A DNA stretch of 64,000 nt from Aureimonas sp. AU4 (lineage in GTDB: Bacteria; Pseudomonadota; Alphaproteobacteria; Rhizobiales; Rhizobiaceae). The stretch covers positions 1-64,000 of the forward strand of contig NZ_BBWK01000029.1 of NCBI RefSeq assembly GCF_001463765.1. Reading direction: 5' to 3'. The translations under genes and the position numbers were made by a program. This document shows, one piece after another, positions 8,217-16,453 of this stretch (position 1 is its first letter; the number at the start of each line of letters is the position of its first letter). The notes below the pieces were generated by a model. The model saw nothing but the letters and a program-made list of their open reading frames with translations. It did not search any database and was not told the DNA's origin.

Positions 8217-9485
8217 ATGAAGCACCTTCTCACCGGCGCGGCGCTGACGGCGCTCCTTCTGCCGGCCGCCGCGCTGCCGGCGGCCGCGCAGTCCGGCCCC
8301 TGCACGATCACGGTCGGCGTCGTGATGGAGCTGACGGGTCCGGCCGGCGCCTACGGACAGGCCGGCGCCAAATCGGTCGAGATGGCGTTCCGCGACATCA
8401 ACGAGGCGGGCGGCGCGGCCGGCTGCACGCTCGCCACCGACACGCGCGACAGCCAGAGCCAGGGCAACGTCGCCGTCGACCAAGCGACGCAGCTCGTCAA
8501 CATCCGCAAGGTTCCCGTGCTGATCGGCGGCATCATCTCCTCGGTCTCGGTACCGATCCTGACCTCGGTCACGGCGCCGGCCGGCGTCGTCCAGGTCTCG
8601 CCCGCCTCCTCCTCGCCGACGCTGACCAACCTCGCGCAGGAGGGCAAGACCAACGGCGTCTTCTTCCGGACCATCACCTCCGACGCGCTCCAGGGCACGG
8701 CGGCGGCGAAGTACGCCATCGACCAGGGGCTGAAGAAGCTCGCCGTCGTCCACGTCAACAACGACTTCGGCGTCAACATGGTCCGCGAGTTCGAGACCGC
8801 CTACAAGGCGCTCGGCGGCACGATCACGTCCGTCACGCCCTACAACGAGAAGCAGGCGAGCTACGCCTCCGAAGCCACCGCGGCCATGACGGGGGACCCG
8901 GAGGGTCTCTACCTCGTGAGCTATCCCGTGGACGGCGCGACCATCGCCCGCGCCTGGGTCAGCCAGGGCGGGACGCCGACCTTCCTGCTCAACGACGGCA
9001 TGAACTCGGCCGACTTCATCAAGGCGGTGGGCGCCCGCTATCTCGACAACGCCTACGGCACCTCGTCGGGCACCAGCCCGACCAAGTCGACCGAATATTT
9101 CAACGCGAACTACAAGACCTTCTCCGGCGGCATCGATCCCGCAGCCCCGGCCGCCGACCGCTCCTACGACGCGGGCGCGATCGTGGGCCTGGCCATCGCC
9201 AAGGCCGGCAAGCCGGAGGCCGCCGCGATCAAGCAGGCGATGCGCGAGGTGGTCGATCCCGCCGGCGAGCCGATCTATGCGGGCCCGGAGGAGTTCAAGA
9301 AGGCCCTGTCCCTCATCAAGGATAGCAAGCCGATCCGCTACGAAGGCGTCATCGGTCCGGTGGAGTTCGACAAGAACGGCGACATCACCGGCCCCTTCCG
9401 GCTTTGGCGCATCCAGAAGGGCGAGGTGACCACGATCGGCGAGATGTCGGCCGACGAGGTCGCCAAGGTCAAGGCCGGCAAGTAG
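8217..9485 (+). CDS. Amino acid ABC transporter substrate-binding protein (Liv/HAAT type)
   Basis: 422 residues with a Sec signal peptide (MKHLLTGAALTALLLPAAALPAAAQ, cleavage near residue 24) and a type I periplasmic binding fold. ITVGVVMELTGPAGAYGQ at the mature N-terminus and RDINEAGG shortly after are typical of the Peripla_BP_6 branch. The ATG at 8217 is preceded by AAGGAG. It is the only Liv-type binding protein near the livMHFG genes and the likely partner, although it is transcribed from the other strand with the reductase set. A strong bidirectional hairpin follows the stop. Confidence 0.92.
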   Translation: MKHLLTGAALTALLLPAAALPAAAQSGPCTITVGVVMELTGPAGAYGQAGAKSVEMAFRDINEAGGAAGCTLATDTRDSQSQGNVAVDQATQLVNIRKVPVLIGGIISSVSVPILTSVTAPAGVVQVSPASSSPTLTNLAQEGKTNGVFFRTITSDALQGTAAAKYAIDQGLKKLAVVHVNNDFGVNMVREFETAYKALGGTITSVTPYNEKQASYASEATAAMTGDPEGLYLVSYPVDGATIARAWVSQGGTPTFLLNDGMNSADFIKAVGARYLDNAYGTSSGTSPTKSTEYFNANYKTFSGGIDPAAPAADRSYDAGAIVGLAIAKAGKPEAAAIKQAMREVVDPAGEPIYAGPEEFKKALSLIKDSKPIRYEGVIGPVEFDKNGDITGPFRLWRIQKGEVTTIGEMSADEVAKVKAGK

Positions 9486-9491
9486 CCTTGC

Positions 9492-9529
9492 AAGCGGCCG
9501 CCCCTCGTCGAAGGGCGGGGCGGCCGCTT
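9492..9529. terminator. Bidirectional hairpin terminator
   Basis: AAGCGGCCGCCCC and GGGGCGGCCGCTT form a perfect 13-bp stem with a 12-nt loop, between the stop of the rightward binding-protein gene (9485) and the stop of the leftward oxidoreductase (9535). The position between convergent genes supports termination in both directions. No long T-run follows, so efficiency is uncertain. Confidence 0.75.
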
Positions 9530-9534
9530 CCGCG

Positions 9535-10848
9535 TCAGGCCTCCCGCCCGATCCGCCGGTCCTGCCAGCGCGCCTGCGCGATGGCGAAGGAGGGTGCGAT
9601 GCGGGCGAGCGGCGCGAAGGGCAAAGGGCGCGCCGGCCCGCTCGGCACGGGAAGCTCGGCCAGCGGCACGCCGCAGCTCGCGTCCGCCAGCGCTTCGCCG
9701 AGCATGGCGGTGAGCGCGATGCCCCGCCCGTTGCAGCCGATGCCGCCCAGAAAGCCCGGGCCGAACTCGAAGACGTGCGGCAGGAAGTCGGGCACCATCG
9801 CGGCCCGCCCCGTCCAGACATGTTCGAGCGGGGGAACGGCGGGAAGGCGCAGCTCGTCGGCGAGCCGGCGGCTGATCATCCGCCCCATGCGCGCATGGGC
9901 TCCGACCGGCAGCATGGACATGCCGCCGCTGATCAGCCGGTTCTCGGCGTCCAGGCGATAGGTGAAGAGGTTGGCGCGCGTGTCGGCGGCGGGATGGCGG
10001 CCGGGCGCGAGCCGGCGCGCCTCCTCGGCCGAAAGCGGCGCGGTCGCGGCCTGATAGACCTGCAGCGGCACGACCGCGTCGGCAAGGCGCCGGGCGACCC
10101 CGGTCCGGAAGGCGTTGGTGCACAGAAGGACGCGCGCGGCGAGAAGCGAGCCGCCGGCATGGCGCAGGCGCCAGTCCGCGCCCTCCCGTTCGACGGCGTC
10201 GATGCGCGTTCCTTCCGCGATCATCGCGCCCGCTCCCAGCGCAACTCCCGCCAGGCCGCGGGCATAGGCGAGCGGGTTCAGCATCCCACCGCTCTCGTCG
10301 AGAAGGGCGCCCGCGCAAAGGCGGGCGCCGGACAGCGCCCGCGCCTCCTCGCGCTCCAGAAGGCGCACCGGGCGGCCGAGCGACCGCCACGCCTCGGCCC
10401 GCACGCGCAAGACCTCCAGCGCGGCGGGCGAGTGGGCGACGTGCAGCCAGCCGGTCTCCTCCGCGTCGCAGGCGATCGCGTTCTCGCGGACGGTCTCGAA
10501 GACGCGGGTTCCGCCCATCCCCACCATGCGCAGGAGCGTCTCGCCGCGCGTCCGGCCGAGGCGCTTCACCACGGCGGCGGGATCGGCCTTGGCGAAGTTC
10601 GGCACCACGAAGCCGGCATTGACGCCGCTCGCCCCGCTTCCGACGCGCTCCGCCTCGAGAACCGCCACTCGCCGCCCGCGCCGCGCAAGGTGGAGCGCCG
10701 CGGTCAGGCCGAGGAATCCGCCGCCCACGACCGCGACGTCGACCCGAGAGCCGTCGGGCGGCGCGGGAGCCGGCGATGCGGCGTCCTCCGGTCCGGCCGT
10801 GCGCCACCACAGGGTGCGGCGGTGTTCCGCCTCAAGCGCTCGCGTCAC
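9535..10848 (-). CDS. FAD-dependent amine/amino acid oxidoreductase (DAO family)
   Basis: 437 residues from the GTG at 10848, chosen because GGGAGGGCAGG lies just upstream; an ATG at 10902 would add 18 residues without homology. The N-terminal Rossmann motif is VDVAVVGGGFLGLTAALHLARRGRRVAVLEAE, followed by the DAO body and a C-terminal FLGGIGCNGRGIALTAMLGE flavin-binding block. This layout is that of DadA/PuuB-type enzymes, which oxidise secondary amines or D-amino acids to the imino or keto product, feeding electrons to O2 or the respiratory chain. Divergent from the second GntR regulator, with a shared operator candidate at 10919-10942. Substrate unknown. Confidence 0.88.
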   Translation of the reverse strand: MTRALEAEHRRTLWWRTAGPEDAASPAPAPPDGSRVDVAVVGGGFLGLTAALHLARRGRRVAVLEAERVGSGASGVNAGFVVPNFAKADPAAVVKRLGRTRGETLLRMVGMGGTRVFETVRENAIACDAEETGWLHVAHSPAALEVLRVRAEAWRSLGRPVRLLEREEARALSGARLCAGALLDESGGMLNPLAYARGLAGVALGAGAMIAEGTRIDAVEREGADWRLRHAGGSLLAARVLLCTNAFRTGVARRLADAVVPLQVYQAATAPLSAEEARRLAPGRHPAADTRANLFTYRLDAENRLISGGMSMLPVGAHARMGRMISRRLADELRLPAVPPLEHVWTGRAAMVPDFLPHVFEFGPGFLGGIGCNGRGIALTAMLGEALADASCGVPLAELPVPSGPARPLPFAPLARIAPSFAIAQARWQDRRIGREA

Positions 10849-10918
10849 CCTGCCCTCCCTTGGCCTGCCGGCCGATGCGGCGCCGGCCGCGCGTCCTTGC
10901 ACGATCGCCGTCGCCTTC

Positions 10919-10942
10919 GTAAAGCTTCGTGATCAAACGATC
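10919..10942. promoter_or_regulatory. Candidate GntR operator, site 2
   Basis: Reads GTAAAGC, then TTCG, then TGATCAAACGATC. Twenty of 24 positions are identical to site 3 at 13378-13401, with only the four-base spacer changed. It sits between the divergent oxidoreductase (start 10848) and GntR gene (start 10994), where both promoters must be. The TGATCA core is a palindrome. Confidence 0.6.
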
Positions 10943-10993
10943 CTTCCCGCCTCGTCCGCCGCCCGCCGCCGGACCCTTCCCGGAGTTGGCCCG

Positions 10994-11725
10994 ATGCCGC
11001 GACCAGCGCCCGCGCCCTTCGACGGCGCGCTCCAGCCCGTGTCCGCCCGCCGCACCCTGCAGGACGAGGTGCATCACGGCCTCGCCCAGGCGCTGATGGC
11101 CGGACGCTTCGATCCCGGCCAGACGCTCACGATCGCCGCGCTCGCCGACCAGTTCGGCACGAGCCACATGCCGGTGCGCGAAGCCCTGCGCCGGCTCGCG
11201 GCCGAGAACGCGCTGGAGGTTTCCACGAGCGGCACCGTGGTCGTGCCGGCGGTGAGCCGCGCGCGGCTCGACGACCTGTGCGACGCACGCCTCGTGGTGG
11301 AGGGCGCGGCGGCCGAGCGGGCCGCGCTCGCCATGACGACGCCGGTGCTGCGCCGGCTCGACCATCTCGCCCGCGAACATGCCGAGGCGGGCCGCGAGAA
11401 GGATGCGGCCGCCATGCTCGCCCGCAACCAGGAATTCCACTTCGCGATCTACGCCGCGTCCGGCTCGCCGGTGCTCGCCCAGCTCGCCGGATCGCTCTGG
11501 CTGCGCTTCGGACCCTATCTGCGCATGCTGACCAAGCAGATGGAGCCGCAGCTGGGAGCCGGCGAGATCGACACCTACACGCGCCACCACGGCGACATCC
11601 TCAAGGCCCTGCAGGACGGAGACGCGGACGGGGCCGGCCGGCACCTGCGCGCCGACATCGCCTCCACGCAGGCGCTCCTGCGGCCGCTGTGCCCGAGCGA
11701 GAACGGGGACGCTACAGCCGATTGA
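10994..11725 (+). CDS. GntR-family (FCD) transcriptional regulator
   Basis: 243 residues. The winged helix spans residues ~20-85 (ALADQFGTSHMPVREALRRLAAENAL) and the FCD domain ~95-230, with NQEFHFAIYAASGSPVLAQL and the late HHGDILKAL motif. It is a paralogue of the protein at 5564: both keep the same FHFAIY and SLW.. blocks. It is divergent from the flavin oxidoreductase and convergent with the aminotransferase; the two 3' ends overlap by 14 bp (11712-11725). The 24-bp site upstream (10919-10942) is the natural binding site for autoregulation and control of the oxidoreductase; this is inference. Confidence 0.9.
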   Translation: MPRPAPAPFDGALQPVSARRTLQDEVHHGLAQALMAGRFDPGQTLTIAALADQFGTSHMPVREALRRLAAENALEVSTSGTVVVPAVSRARLDDLCDARLVVEGAAAERAALAMTTPVLRRLDHLAREHAEAGREKDAAAMLARNQEFHFAIYAASGSPVLAQLAGSLWLRFGPYLRMLTKQMEPQLGAGEIDTYTRHHGDILKALQDGDADGAGRHLRADIASTQALLRPLCPSENGDATAD

Positions 11726-12881
11726 GGAAGGCGCCGATACGGGCCATGCCCTCCTCGAGCCGCTCGGTCGACTCCGATCCGAAGCACACCCTGAGATGCC
11801 CCTCGCCGGCCGGTCCGTAGAAGCTGCCGGCCTCGACCACGACGCCCGCCTCGTCGAGCAGGCGATCGGCCAGGACCTGCGCGGGCAGGCCCGTTCCCGA
11901 TACGTCCGGAAAGGCATAGATCGTCCCCTCGGGCAGGGCGCAGGTGACGCCCGGCATCTGGTTCAGGCGCTGCACCACGAGGTCGCGCTTGCGCCGATCC
12001 TCGGCGACCAGGTCTTCCAGCACCGCCGGCGGCCCGGTCACGGCGGCGAGCGCGCCGGCCTGGATGAAGGTGTTGACGTGCGTCGCGTCGTTGGCGGTGA
12101 TCTTCAGGAGCCCCGGCATGGCCCAGCGCGGTGCCGCGAGGTAGCCCAGGCGCCAGCCGTCCATGGCGAAGGACTTGGTGAAGGCGAACATCGAGATCGT
12201 CCGCTCCGCCATGCCCTCCAGCGAGGCGATCGAGACGTGCCGGTTGCCGTCGAAGACGATCTCCTCGTAGACCTCGTCCGAGACGACGAGGAGATCGTGG
12301 CGGATCGCGACGTCGGCGAGCGCCTGGAGCTCCTCCCGCGTGTAGACGCGCCCGGTCGGGTTCACGGGGTTGACGAGGACGATCATGCGCGTGCGCGGAC
12401 CGACCTTGGCCTCGATTGCGGCCGCGTCGATCGCGAAACCCCGGCGCGCGTCGAGCGGGGCGGTCACGACGCTCGCCCCGGCCAGCTCGATCTTGCCGAC
12501 GTGCTGGGGATAGTAGGGCTCGAGCAGAATCGCCTCGTCGCCCGGATCGAGCAGCGCCAGGAAGGCGGCGAAGGAGGCGTGGGTCAGGCCGTTGGTGACG
12601 AGGATATCGGAGGGCTCCACCGCCAGCCCGTTGGCCGTGCGCAGCTTGTCGGCCAGCGCGCGCCGCAGCGCCGGCACGCCTTGGAGATCGCTGTAGTGGA
12701 CGTCGCCCGCCCGAAGCGCGCGGATCGTCGCCTCCTTGATGTGGAGCGGCGTGTCGGCATGCGGCTTGCCGAGTTCGAGGTGCACGAGATCGCGCCCCTC
12801 GCCCTCCAGGGCTGCGGCCTTGGCGTACATGCCGAAGCTCTTCTTGGCGGTGGCGGAGATTCGCTGGGCGACGCGTCGCAC
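11712..12881 (-). CDS. Class I/II pyridoxal-phosphate aminotransferase
   Basis: 389 residues from the GTG at 12881, which has AAAGGA 8-12 bp upstream; a longer reading frame runs back through the RidA gene and is not credible. The fold-type I pattern is complete: NPVNPTGRVY (residues 171-180), SDEVYEEIVFDG (201-212), the Schiff-base Lys236 in MFAFTKSFAMDGWRLGY, and the terminal VCFGSESTERLEEGM. Such enzymes move an amino group between an amino acid and a keto acid. RidA lies 29 bp upstream on the same strand, consistent with clearing enamine/imine by-products of this PLP enzyme. Confidence 0.9.
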   Translation of the reverse strand: MRRVAQRISATAKKSFGMYAKAAALEGEGRDLVHLELGKPHADTPLHIKEATIRALRAGDVHYSDLQGVPALRRALADKLRTANGLAVEPSDILVTNGLTHASFAAFLALLDPGDEAILLEPYYPQHVGKIELAGASVVTAPLDARRGFAIDAAAIEAKVGPRTRMIVLVNPVNPTGRVYTREELQALADVAIRHDLLVVSDEVYEEIVFDGNRHVSIASLEGMAERTISMFAFTKSFAMDGWRLGYLAAPRWAMPGLLKITANDATHVNTFIQAGALAAVTGPPAVLEDLVAEDRRKRDLVVQRLNQMPGVTCALPEGTIYAFPDVSGTGLPAQVLADRLLDEAGVVVEAGSFYGPAGEGHLRVCFGSESTERLEEGMARIGAFLNRL

Positions 12882-12910
12882 GGCTGGCTGTCCTTTCGGG
12901 TCGTGGCGGA

Positions 12911-13297
12911 TCAGGACCGGCGGCGCAGGGCCGCGACCTCGATCTCGACGAGGATCTCCTCGGCCGGGAAGCCGCAGAGGATCGTGGTGTTGGTCGGCCG
13001 CGGGTCGCGGAACGTCGCGCCGAGGATCTCGGAGACCGGCATGACGTGTTCGCGCGCGGCCAAATAGACGCGGACCTGGACGACGTCGGCCAACGAGGCT
13101 TGCGCCTCGGCCAGCGCCTCGCCGATCGTCTTCAGCGCCTGGCGCGCCTGGGCGGCCGCGCCGTCGGGAAAGGACATGGTGGCCGGGTCGTAGCCCGCCG
13201 TGCCGGACACGAACACCCATTCGCCGTCCACCACCGCGCGAGCGTAGCCGGCGATCTCCTCGAACTTGGAACCGGAATAGATCGAGCGTCGCGTCAT
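12911..13297 (-). CDS. RidA/YjgF/UK114-family protein
   Basis: 128 residues, the normal length for a RidA trimer subunit. The N-terminal FEEIAGYARAVVDGEWVFVSGTAGYD and C-terminal PTNTTILCGFPAEEILVEIEVAAL are the family signatures; an Arg precedes the PTNT block where RidA enzymes carry the catalytic Arg. RidA hydrolyses reactive enamine/imine intermediates to keto acids plus ammonia. It starts the two-gene leftward operon with the aminotransferase and faces the kynureninase-like gene across 280 bp that hold operator site 3. Confidence 0.9.
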   Translation of the reverse strand: MTRRSIYSGSKFEEIAGYARAVVDGEWVFVSGTAGYDPATMSFPDGAAAQARQALKTIGEALAEAQASLADVVQVRVYLAAREHVMPVSEILGATFRDPRPTNTTILCGFPAEEILVEIEVAALRRRS

Positions 13298-13377
13298 GGT
13301 GGAAACTCCGGGAAGCGAGAGAACCGGTGCGTGTAGATGGGCCCCGACGTCGGGGATAACGCCGCGACGGGCTGCTT

Positions 13378-13401
13378 GTAAAGCGGTTTGATCAAACGAT
13401 C
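13378..13401. promoter_or_regulatory. Candidate GntR operator, site 3
   Basis: Reads GTAAAGC, then GGTT, then TGATCAAACGATC. Positions 13386-13397 form the perfect palindrome GTTTGATCAAAC. It lies between the divergent RidA and kynureninase-like genes. Apart from a 4-base spacer it is identical to site 2, 2.5 kb away, and it shares the core with site 1. Confidence 0.6.
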
Positions 13402-13578
13402 GAAGGCTGATAGCGTTCGTCCAAACCGTGGTCCGCGCCGCTCGGGAGACCGTGCCCGACGGGATGCGGCCTTCGGCGAAAACATTCCTCGAGCGGATCG
13501 TGCCCTCTTGCAGACCCCCGGAAATATCCGCATGAATTTCAGACCTGAACTATTCCTTCCGACCCTGCGGACCGGCGG

Positions 13579-14706
13579 ATGAGCGGCTACTTCCTCTACC
13601 ATTCCATCGGCACCTTCCCGGGCAAGGCGGATGCGCTGCGCTCGGCGCTCGGCCGCTTCGCCGACGAGTGGTCGGCGGAGAACGACGCGCAGTGGCCGAC
13701 CATGCTGTCCCTGCGCGCCCGCTTCATCGACGCCTGGACACGCCTGATCGAGGCCCCGGCCGGCTCGCTGACGACCACCGAGAGCGTCACCGCCGGGCTC
13801 TATGCGCTGATCGGCGCCCTTCCGCGCGAGCGCCTCGCCGGCAAGCGCGTGCTCGTGGCGGCCGACTGCTTCCCGAGCCTCCACTTCCTCCTGTCGGGTC
13901 TGGCGCCGCGCTTCGGCTTCACGCTCTCGACGGTGCCCTTGCGGCCGGGCGAGCGCTGGGTCCGCGAAGAGGACATGATCGCGCACTGGGGCGAGGATGT
14001 CGGCCTCACGCTCCTGACCTTCGTCACGTCCACCGCCTCCTTTCGCTGCGACATGGCGCGCCTTGCCGCCCACGGCCGGGCGATGGGCACGATCACCGTG
14101 GCGGACGTCACGCAAGGGGTCGGCATCCGGCCCTTCTGCGTGGCGGACGGTTTCGTCGACGCGGTGGTCTCCACCTCGCTCAAGTGGCTCTGCGGCGTCT
14201 CGGGTGCCGGGATCCTCCAGGTGGCGCCGGACCTCCTGAAGACCTGCGAGCCGGAGTTCCGGGGCTGGTTCAGCCAGGAGAACCCCTTCTCCTGGGATCT
14301 CGACGCCTTCCGCTTCGCGCCCGACGCACGCCGCTTCGACCAGGGCACGCCCTCGATCCTGCCGGCCGCCGGCTCGCTGCCGGGCCTGGACCATATCCAG
14401 GGCCTCGGCCTGCCGGCCGTCGCCGCGCAGAACCGGCGCCTGACGGACCTCGTGGTCGCGATGGCGCAAGAGGCGCGCCTTCCCCTCGCCTCGCCCCGCG
14501 AGGCGGAGCGGCGCGGCGGCAGCGTGATGCTGAACCTCGGCGAGGCGGCGGCCGGGCTCGTCGCCCCCTTGCGCGAGCGCGGCCTCTTCTGCGACGCGCG
14601 CGGCCCGGTCCTGCGCCTGTCTCCCGGCCTCGTCACCGAGGAGGCCGAGGTTTCCCGTCTCTTCTCGGCGATGGCCGAACTCGGCGCCCGGCGCGCCGCC
14701 GCCTGA
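13579..14706 (+). CDS. Kynureninase-like class V PLP enzyme
   Basis: 375 residues of the class V (fold-type I) aminotransferase family. Asp176 in ITVADVTQGVGIRPF is positioned for the PLP ring nitrogen and Lys202 in VVSTSLKWLCGVSGAG is the Schiff-base Lys; the K-W/Y-L-x-G motif and RFDQGTPSILP block resemble kynureninase. Kynureninase cleaves kynurenine to anthranilate and alanine. Sequence in the substrate region does not allow a substrate call, and cysteine-desulfurase-like or EgtE-like chemistry remains possible. It heads a rightward set with a polar-amino-acid binding protein and permease. A 186-bp leader precedes the ATG. Confidence 0.75.
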   Translation: MSGYFLYHSIGTFPGKADALRSALGRFADEWSAENDAQWPTMLSLRARFIDAWTRLIEAPAGSLTTTESVTAGLYALIGALPRERLAGKRVLVAADCFPSLHFLLSGLAPRFGFTLSTVPLRPGERWVREEDMIAHWGEDVGLTLLTFVTSTASFRCDMARLAAHGRAMGTITVADVTQGVGIRPFCVADGFVDAVVSTSLKWLCGVSGAGILQVAPDLLKTCEPEFRGWFSQENPFSWDLDAFRFAPDARRFDQGTPSILPAAGSLPGLDHIQGLGLPAVAAQNRRLTDLVVAMAQEARLPLASPREAERRGGSVMLNLGEAAAGLVAPLRERGLFCDARGPVLRLSPGLVTEEAEVSRLFSAMAELGARRAAA

Positions 14707-14722
14707 TCATGCCCCCCGTCCC

Positions 14723-14741
14723 CGCCGCGTGAGACGCGGCG
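14723..14741 (+). other. Intercistronic hairpin
   Basis: CGCCGCGT and ACGCGGCG make a perfect 8-bp stem with a 3-nt GAG loop between the kynureninase-like stop and the binding-protein start. It is too close to the downstream ribosome binding site (GAGGAG) to be a clear terminator and may be an RNA processing or stability element. Confidence 0.45.
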
Positions 14742-14761
14742 ACAGCCCAGAGGAGTTCTTC

Positions 14762-15559
14762 ATGCTCGACCGGCGCCGCTTCTTCGGCCTCGTTCTCGCC
14801 GCCACGGCGCTCGCGCCGGCTCTGCCGGCCCTGGCCGCCGATCCGATCGTCGTGGGCGCCTATCCCTCGAACCCCCCTTGGGAGTTCAAGAACGACGCCG
14901 GCACCTTCGAGGGCTACGAGATCGACGTCGCGACCGAGGCCGCCAAGCGCGTCGGCCGTCCGGTGGAGTTCCAGGACCTCGGCTTCCAGGCGCTGTTCGC
15001 CGCCACGGCCTCGCATCGCATCGACTTCGCGGTGTCGTCGATCTCGATCACCAACGACCGCCTGAAGAACCAGTCCTTCACGCAGCCCTACTACGACAGC
15101 GACGGCACGATCCTCGGCCGCGAGGGATCCGACATCGCCCGGTTCGAGGACCTGAAGGGCAAGACGATCGGCGTCGTCTCGGGCACGACCGGCGAGAAGT
15201 GGGCCAAGGAGAACGCCGACAAATACGCGATCTCCGAGGTGAAGGGCTACAACGCCCAGCAGGACCTGATGCTCGACATCCAGAACGGCCGCATCGACGG
15301 CGGCGCGGGCGAGATCGCGGGCTTCCAGTACGCCATGACGAAGATCCCGGGCCTGAAGCTCCTGATCCGCATCCCCACCGGCGAGCGCTTCGCCATGATG
15401 GCGCCGAAGGACTCGAAGATCCTGCCCGAGGTCAACGAGGCCATTTCGGCGATGAAGGCCGACGGAACCCTCGCCAAGATCCACGAGAAGTGGTTCGGCG
15501 TCGCCCCGACCGCGGGCACCAGCACCGTCGTCGCCTCGGGCGTGCCCACCGCGCAGTAA
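14762..15559 (+). CDS. Polar amino acid ABC transporter substrate-binding protein
   Basis: 265 residues. The signal peptide MLDRRRFFGLVLAATALAPA carries an RRRFFG block that resembles a twin-arginine signal, so export in folded form is possible. The mature part is a SBP_bac_3 fold: VGAYPSNPPWEFKNDAGTFEGYEIDVATEAAKRVG, the AVSSISITNDRL hinge and GVVSGTTGEKWAKEN. This family binds His, Gln, Glu, Arg and similar polar amino acids or opines. The ATG at 14762 has GAGGAG 6-11 bp upstream. A perfect 18-bp hairpin follows the gene, then the cognate permease. Confidence 0.9.
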   Translation: MLDRRRFFGLVLAATALAPALPALAADPIVVGAYPSNPPWEFKNDAGTFEGYEIDVATEAAKRVGRPVEFQDLGFQALFAATASHRIDFAVSSISITNDRLKNQSFTQPYYDSDGTILGREGSDIARFEDLKGKTIGVVSGTTGEKWAKENADKYAISEVKGYNAQQDLMLDIQNGRIDGGAGEIAGFQYAMTKIPGLKLLIRIPTGERFAMMAPKDSKILPEVNEAISAMKADGTLAKIHEKWFGVAPTAGTSTVVASGVPTAQ

Positions 15560-15571
15560 AACAGACACCTG

Positions 15572-15626
15572 GTCCAGCACGGAGCGGACGGGACGCGGCA
15601 AGCGCCCTGTCCGCTCCGTGCTGGAC
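15572..15626 (+). terminator. Strong intercistronic hairpin after binding-protein gene
   Basis: GTCCAGCACGGAGCGGAC (15572-15589) pairs perfectly over 18 bp with GTCCGCTCCGTGCTGGAC (15609-15626), with a 19-nt loop. No T-run follows, so it may act as a partial terminator or as a 3' stabiliser of the binding-protein mRNA. It covers the GTG at 15618, which argues that the permease starts at the ATG 15648. Confidence 0.8.
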
Positions 15627-15647
15627 GCCTTCCCGCGAGCCGATGCC

Positions 15648-16322
15648 ATGGGGCTGATCGATACCTTCTTCAACGCCGAAGTCCTGGCGCGCGCTTTTCC
15701 GATCCTCCTGCGGGGACTCTGGAACACGCTGCTGCTCGGCGCGACGGCGATCCTGTTCGGCTGCCTCGTCGGCCTTCTGGTCTGCCTCCTGCGGCTCTAC
15801 GCGCCCAAGGTCGTGCGCTGGCTGGCGGTCGGCTATATCGACATCTTCCGGGCCCTGCCGGTCCTTGTCGTCCTGATCCTTCTCTACTACGCTCTGCCCT
15901 TCGTCGGCATCCGCCTGTCCTCCTTCGCCTCGGCCGCGATCGCGCTGACGCTCGTCCTGTCGGCCTTCACGGCGGAAGTCTGCCGGGCCGGCATCGAGAC
16001 CGTGCCGCGCGGGCAGTTCGAGGCGGCGGCCGCGCTCGGCCTGCCGTTCCACCTCACCATGCGCAAGGTGATCCTGCCCCAGGCGGTGAAGGTGATGATC
16101 CCGCCGCAGACCAGCAACTGCGTCTCGGTCCTGAAGGACACGGCGCTCGCCTCGGTCGTCGCCATGCCCGACCTTCTCAAGCAGGCCAACGACGCACAGG
16201 CGATGATGGCCAACCCGACGCCGCTCATCGGCGCCGCGCTGATCTACCTCGTGATCCTGTGGCCGATGGTCCGCCTGGTTTCGTTCCTGGAGATGCGCAG
16301 CCGCGGCAAGACGGCGCGCTGA
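15648..16322 (+). CDS. Polar amino acid ABC transporter permease (HisMQ type)
   Basis: 224 residues, five hydrophobic helices. The EAA loop is QFEAAAALGLPFHLTMRKVILPQA, the ATPase contact found in HisM/HisQ/GlnP permeases, and the N-terminal LLRGLWNTLLLGATAILFG is also standard. Start at ATG 15648; the GTG at 15618 lies inside the hairpin stem and would add ten non-homologous residues. The family usually has two permeases or a homodimer plus an ATPase gene, but no polar-amino-acid ATPase follows here, so it must borrow one encoded elsewhere or the cluster has lost it. Confidence 0.92.
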   Translation: MGLIDTFFNAEVLARAFPILLRGLWNTLLLGATAILFGCLVGLLVCLLRLYAPKVVRWLAVGYIDIFRALPVLVVLILLYYALPFVGIRLSSFASAAIALTLVLSAFTAEVCRAGIETVPRGQFEAAAALGLPFHLTMRKVILPQAVKVMIPPQTSNCVSVLKDTALASVVAMPDLLKQANDAQAMMANPTPLIGAALIYLVILWPMVRLVSFLEMRSRGKTAR

Positions 16323-16453
16323 CGGCCGGACGCTGTGAAGTGCCTCGACGCGGGCATGCAGCGCAGCGAACCCTTATGATGCGTGTCGAAGGCTTTGGGT
16401 TCACGCCGACAATCGTCTCGAAAGCGCAGGCCTAGGATCGCGCCCTCAATATC

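Noticed and set aside
13388-13582. 64-residue frame from the operator to the kynureninase-like start, ending in an ATGA overlap
   Set aside because: It starts inside the palindromic site, has no ribosome binding site and an Arg-rich random composition; more likely an untranslated leader.
15618-15647. GTG at 15618 as permease start
   Set aside because: It lies inside the 18-bp hairpin stem and the added residues have no similarity; ATG 15648 fits the family.
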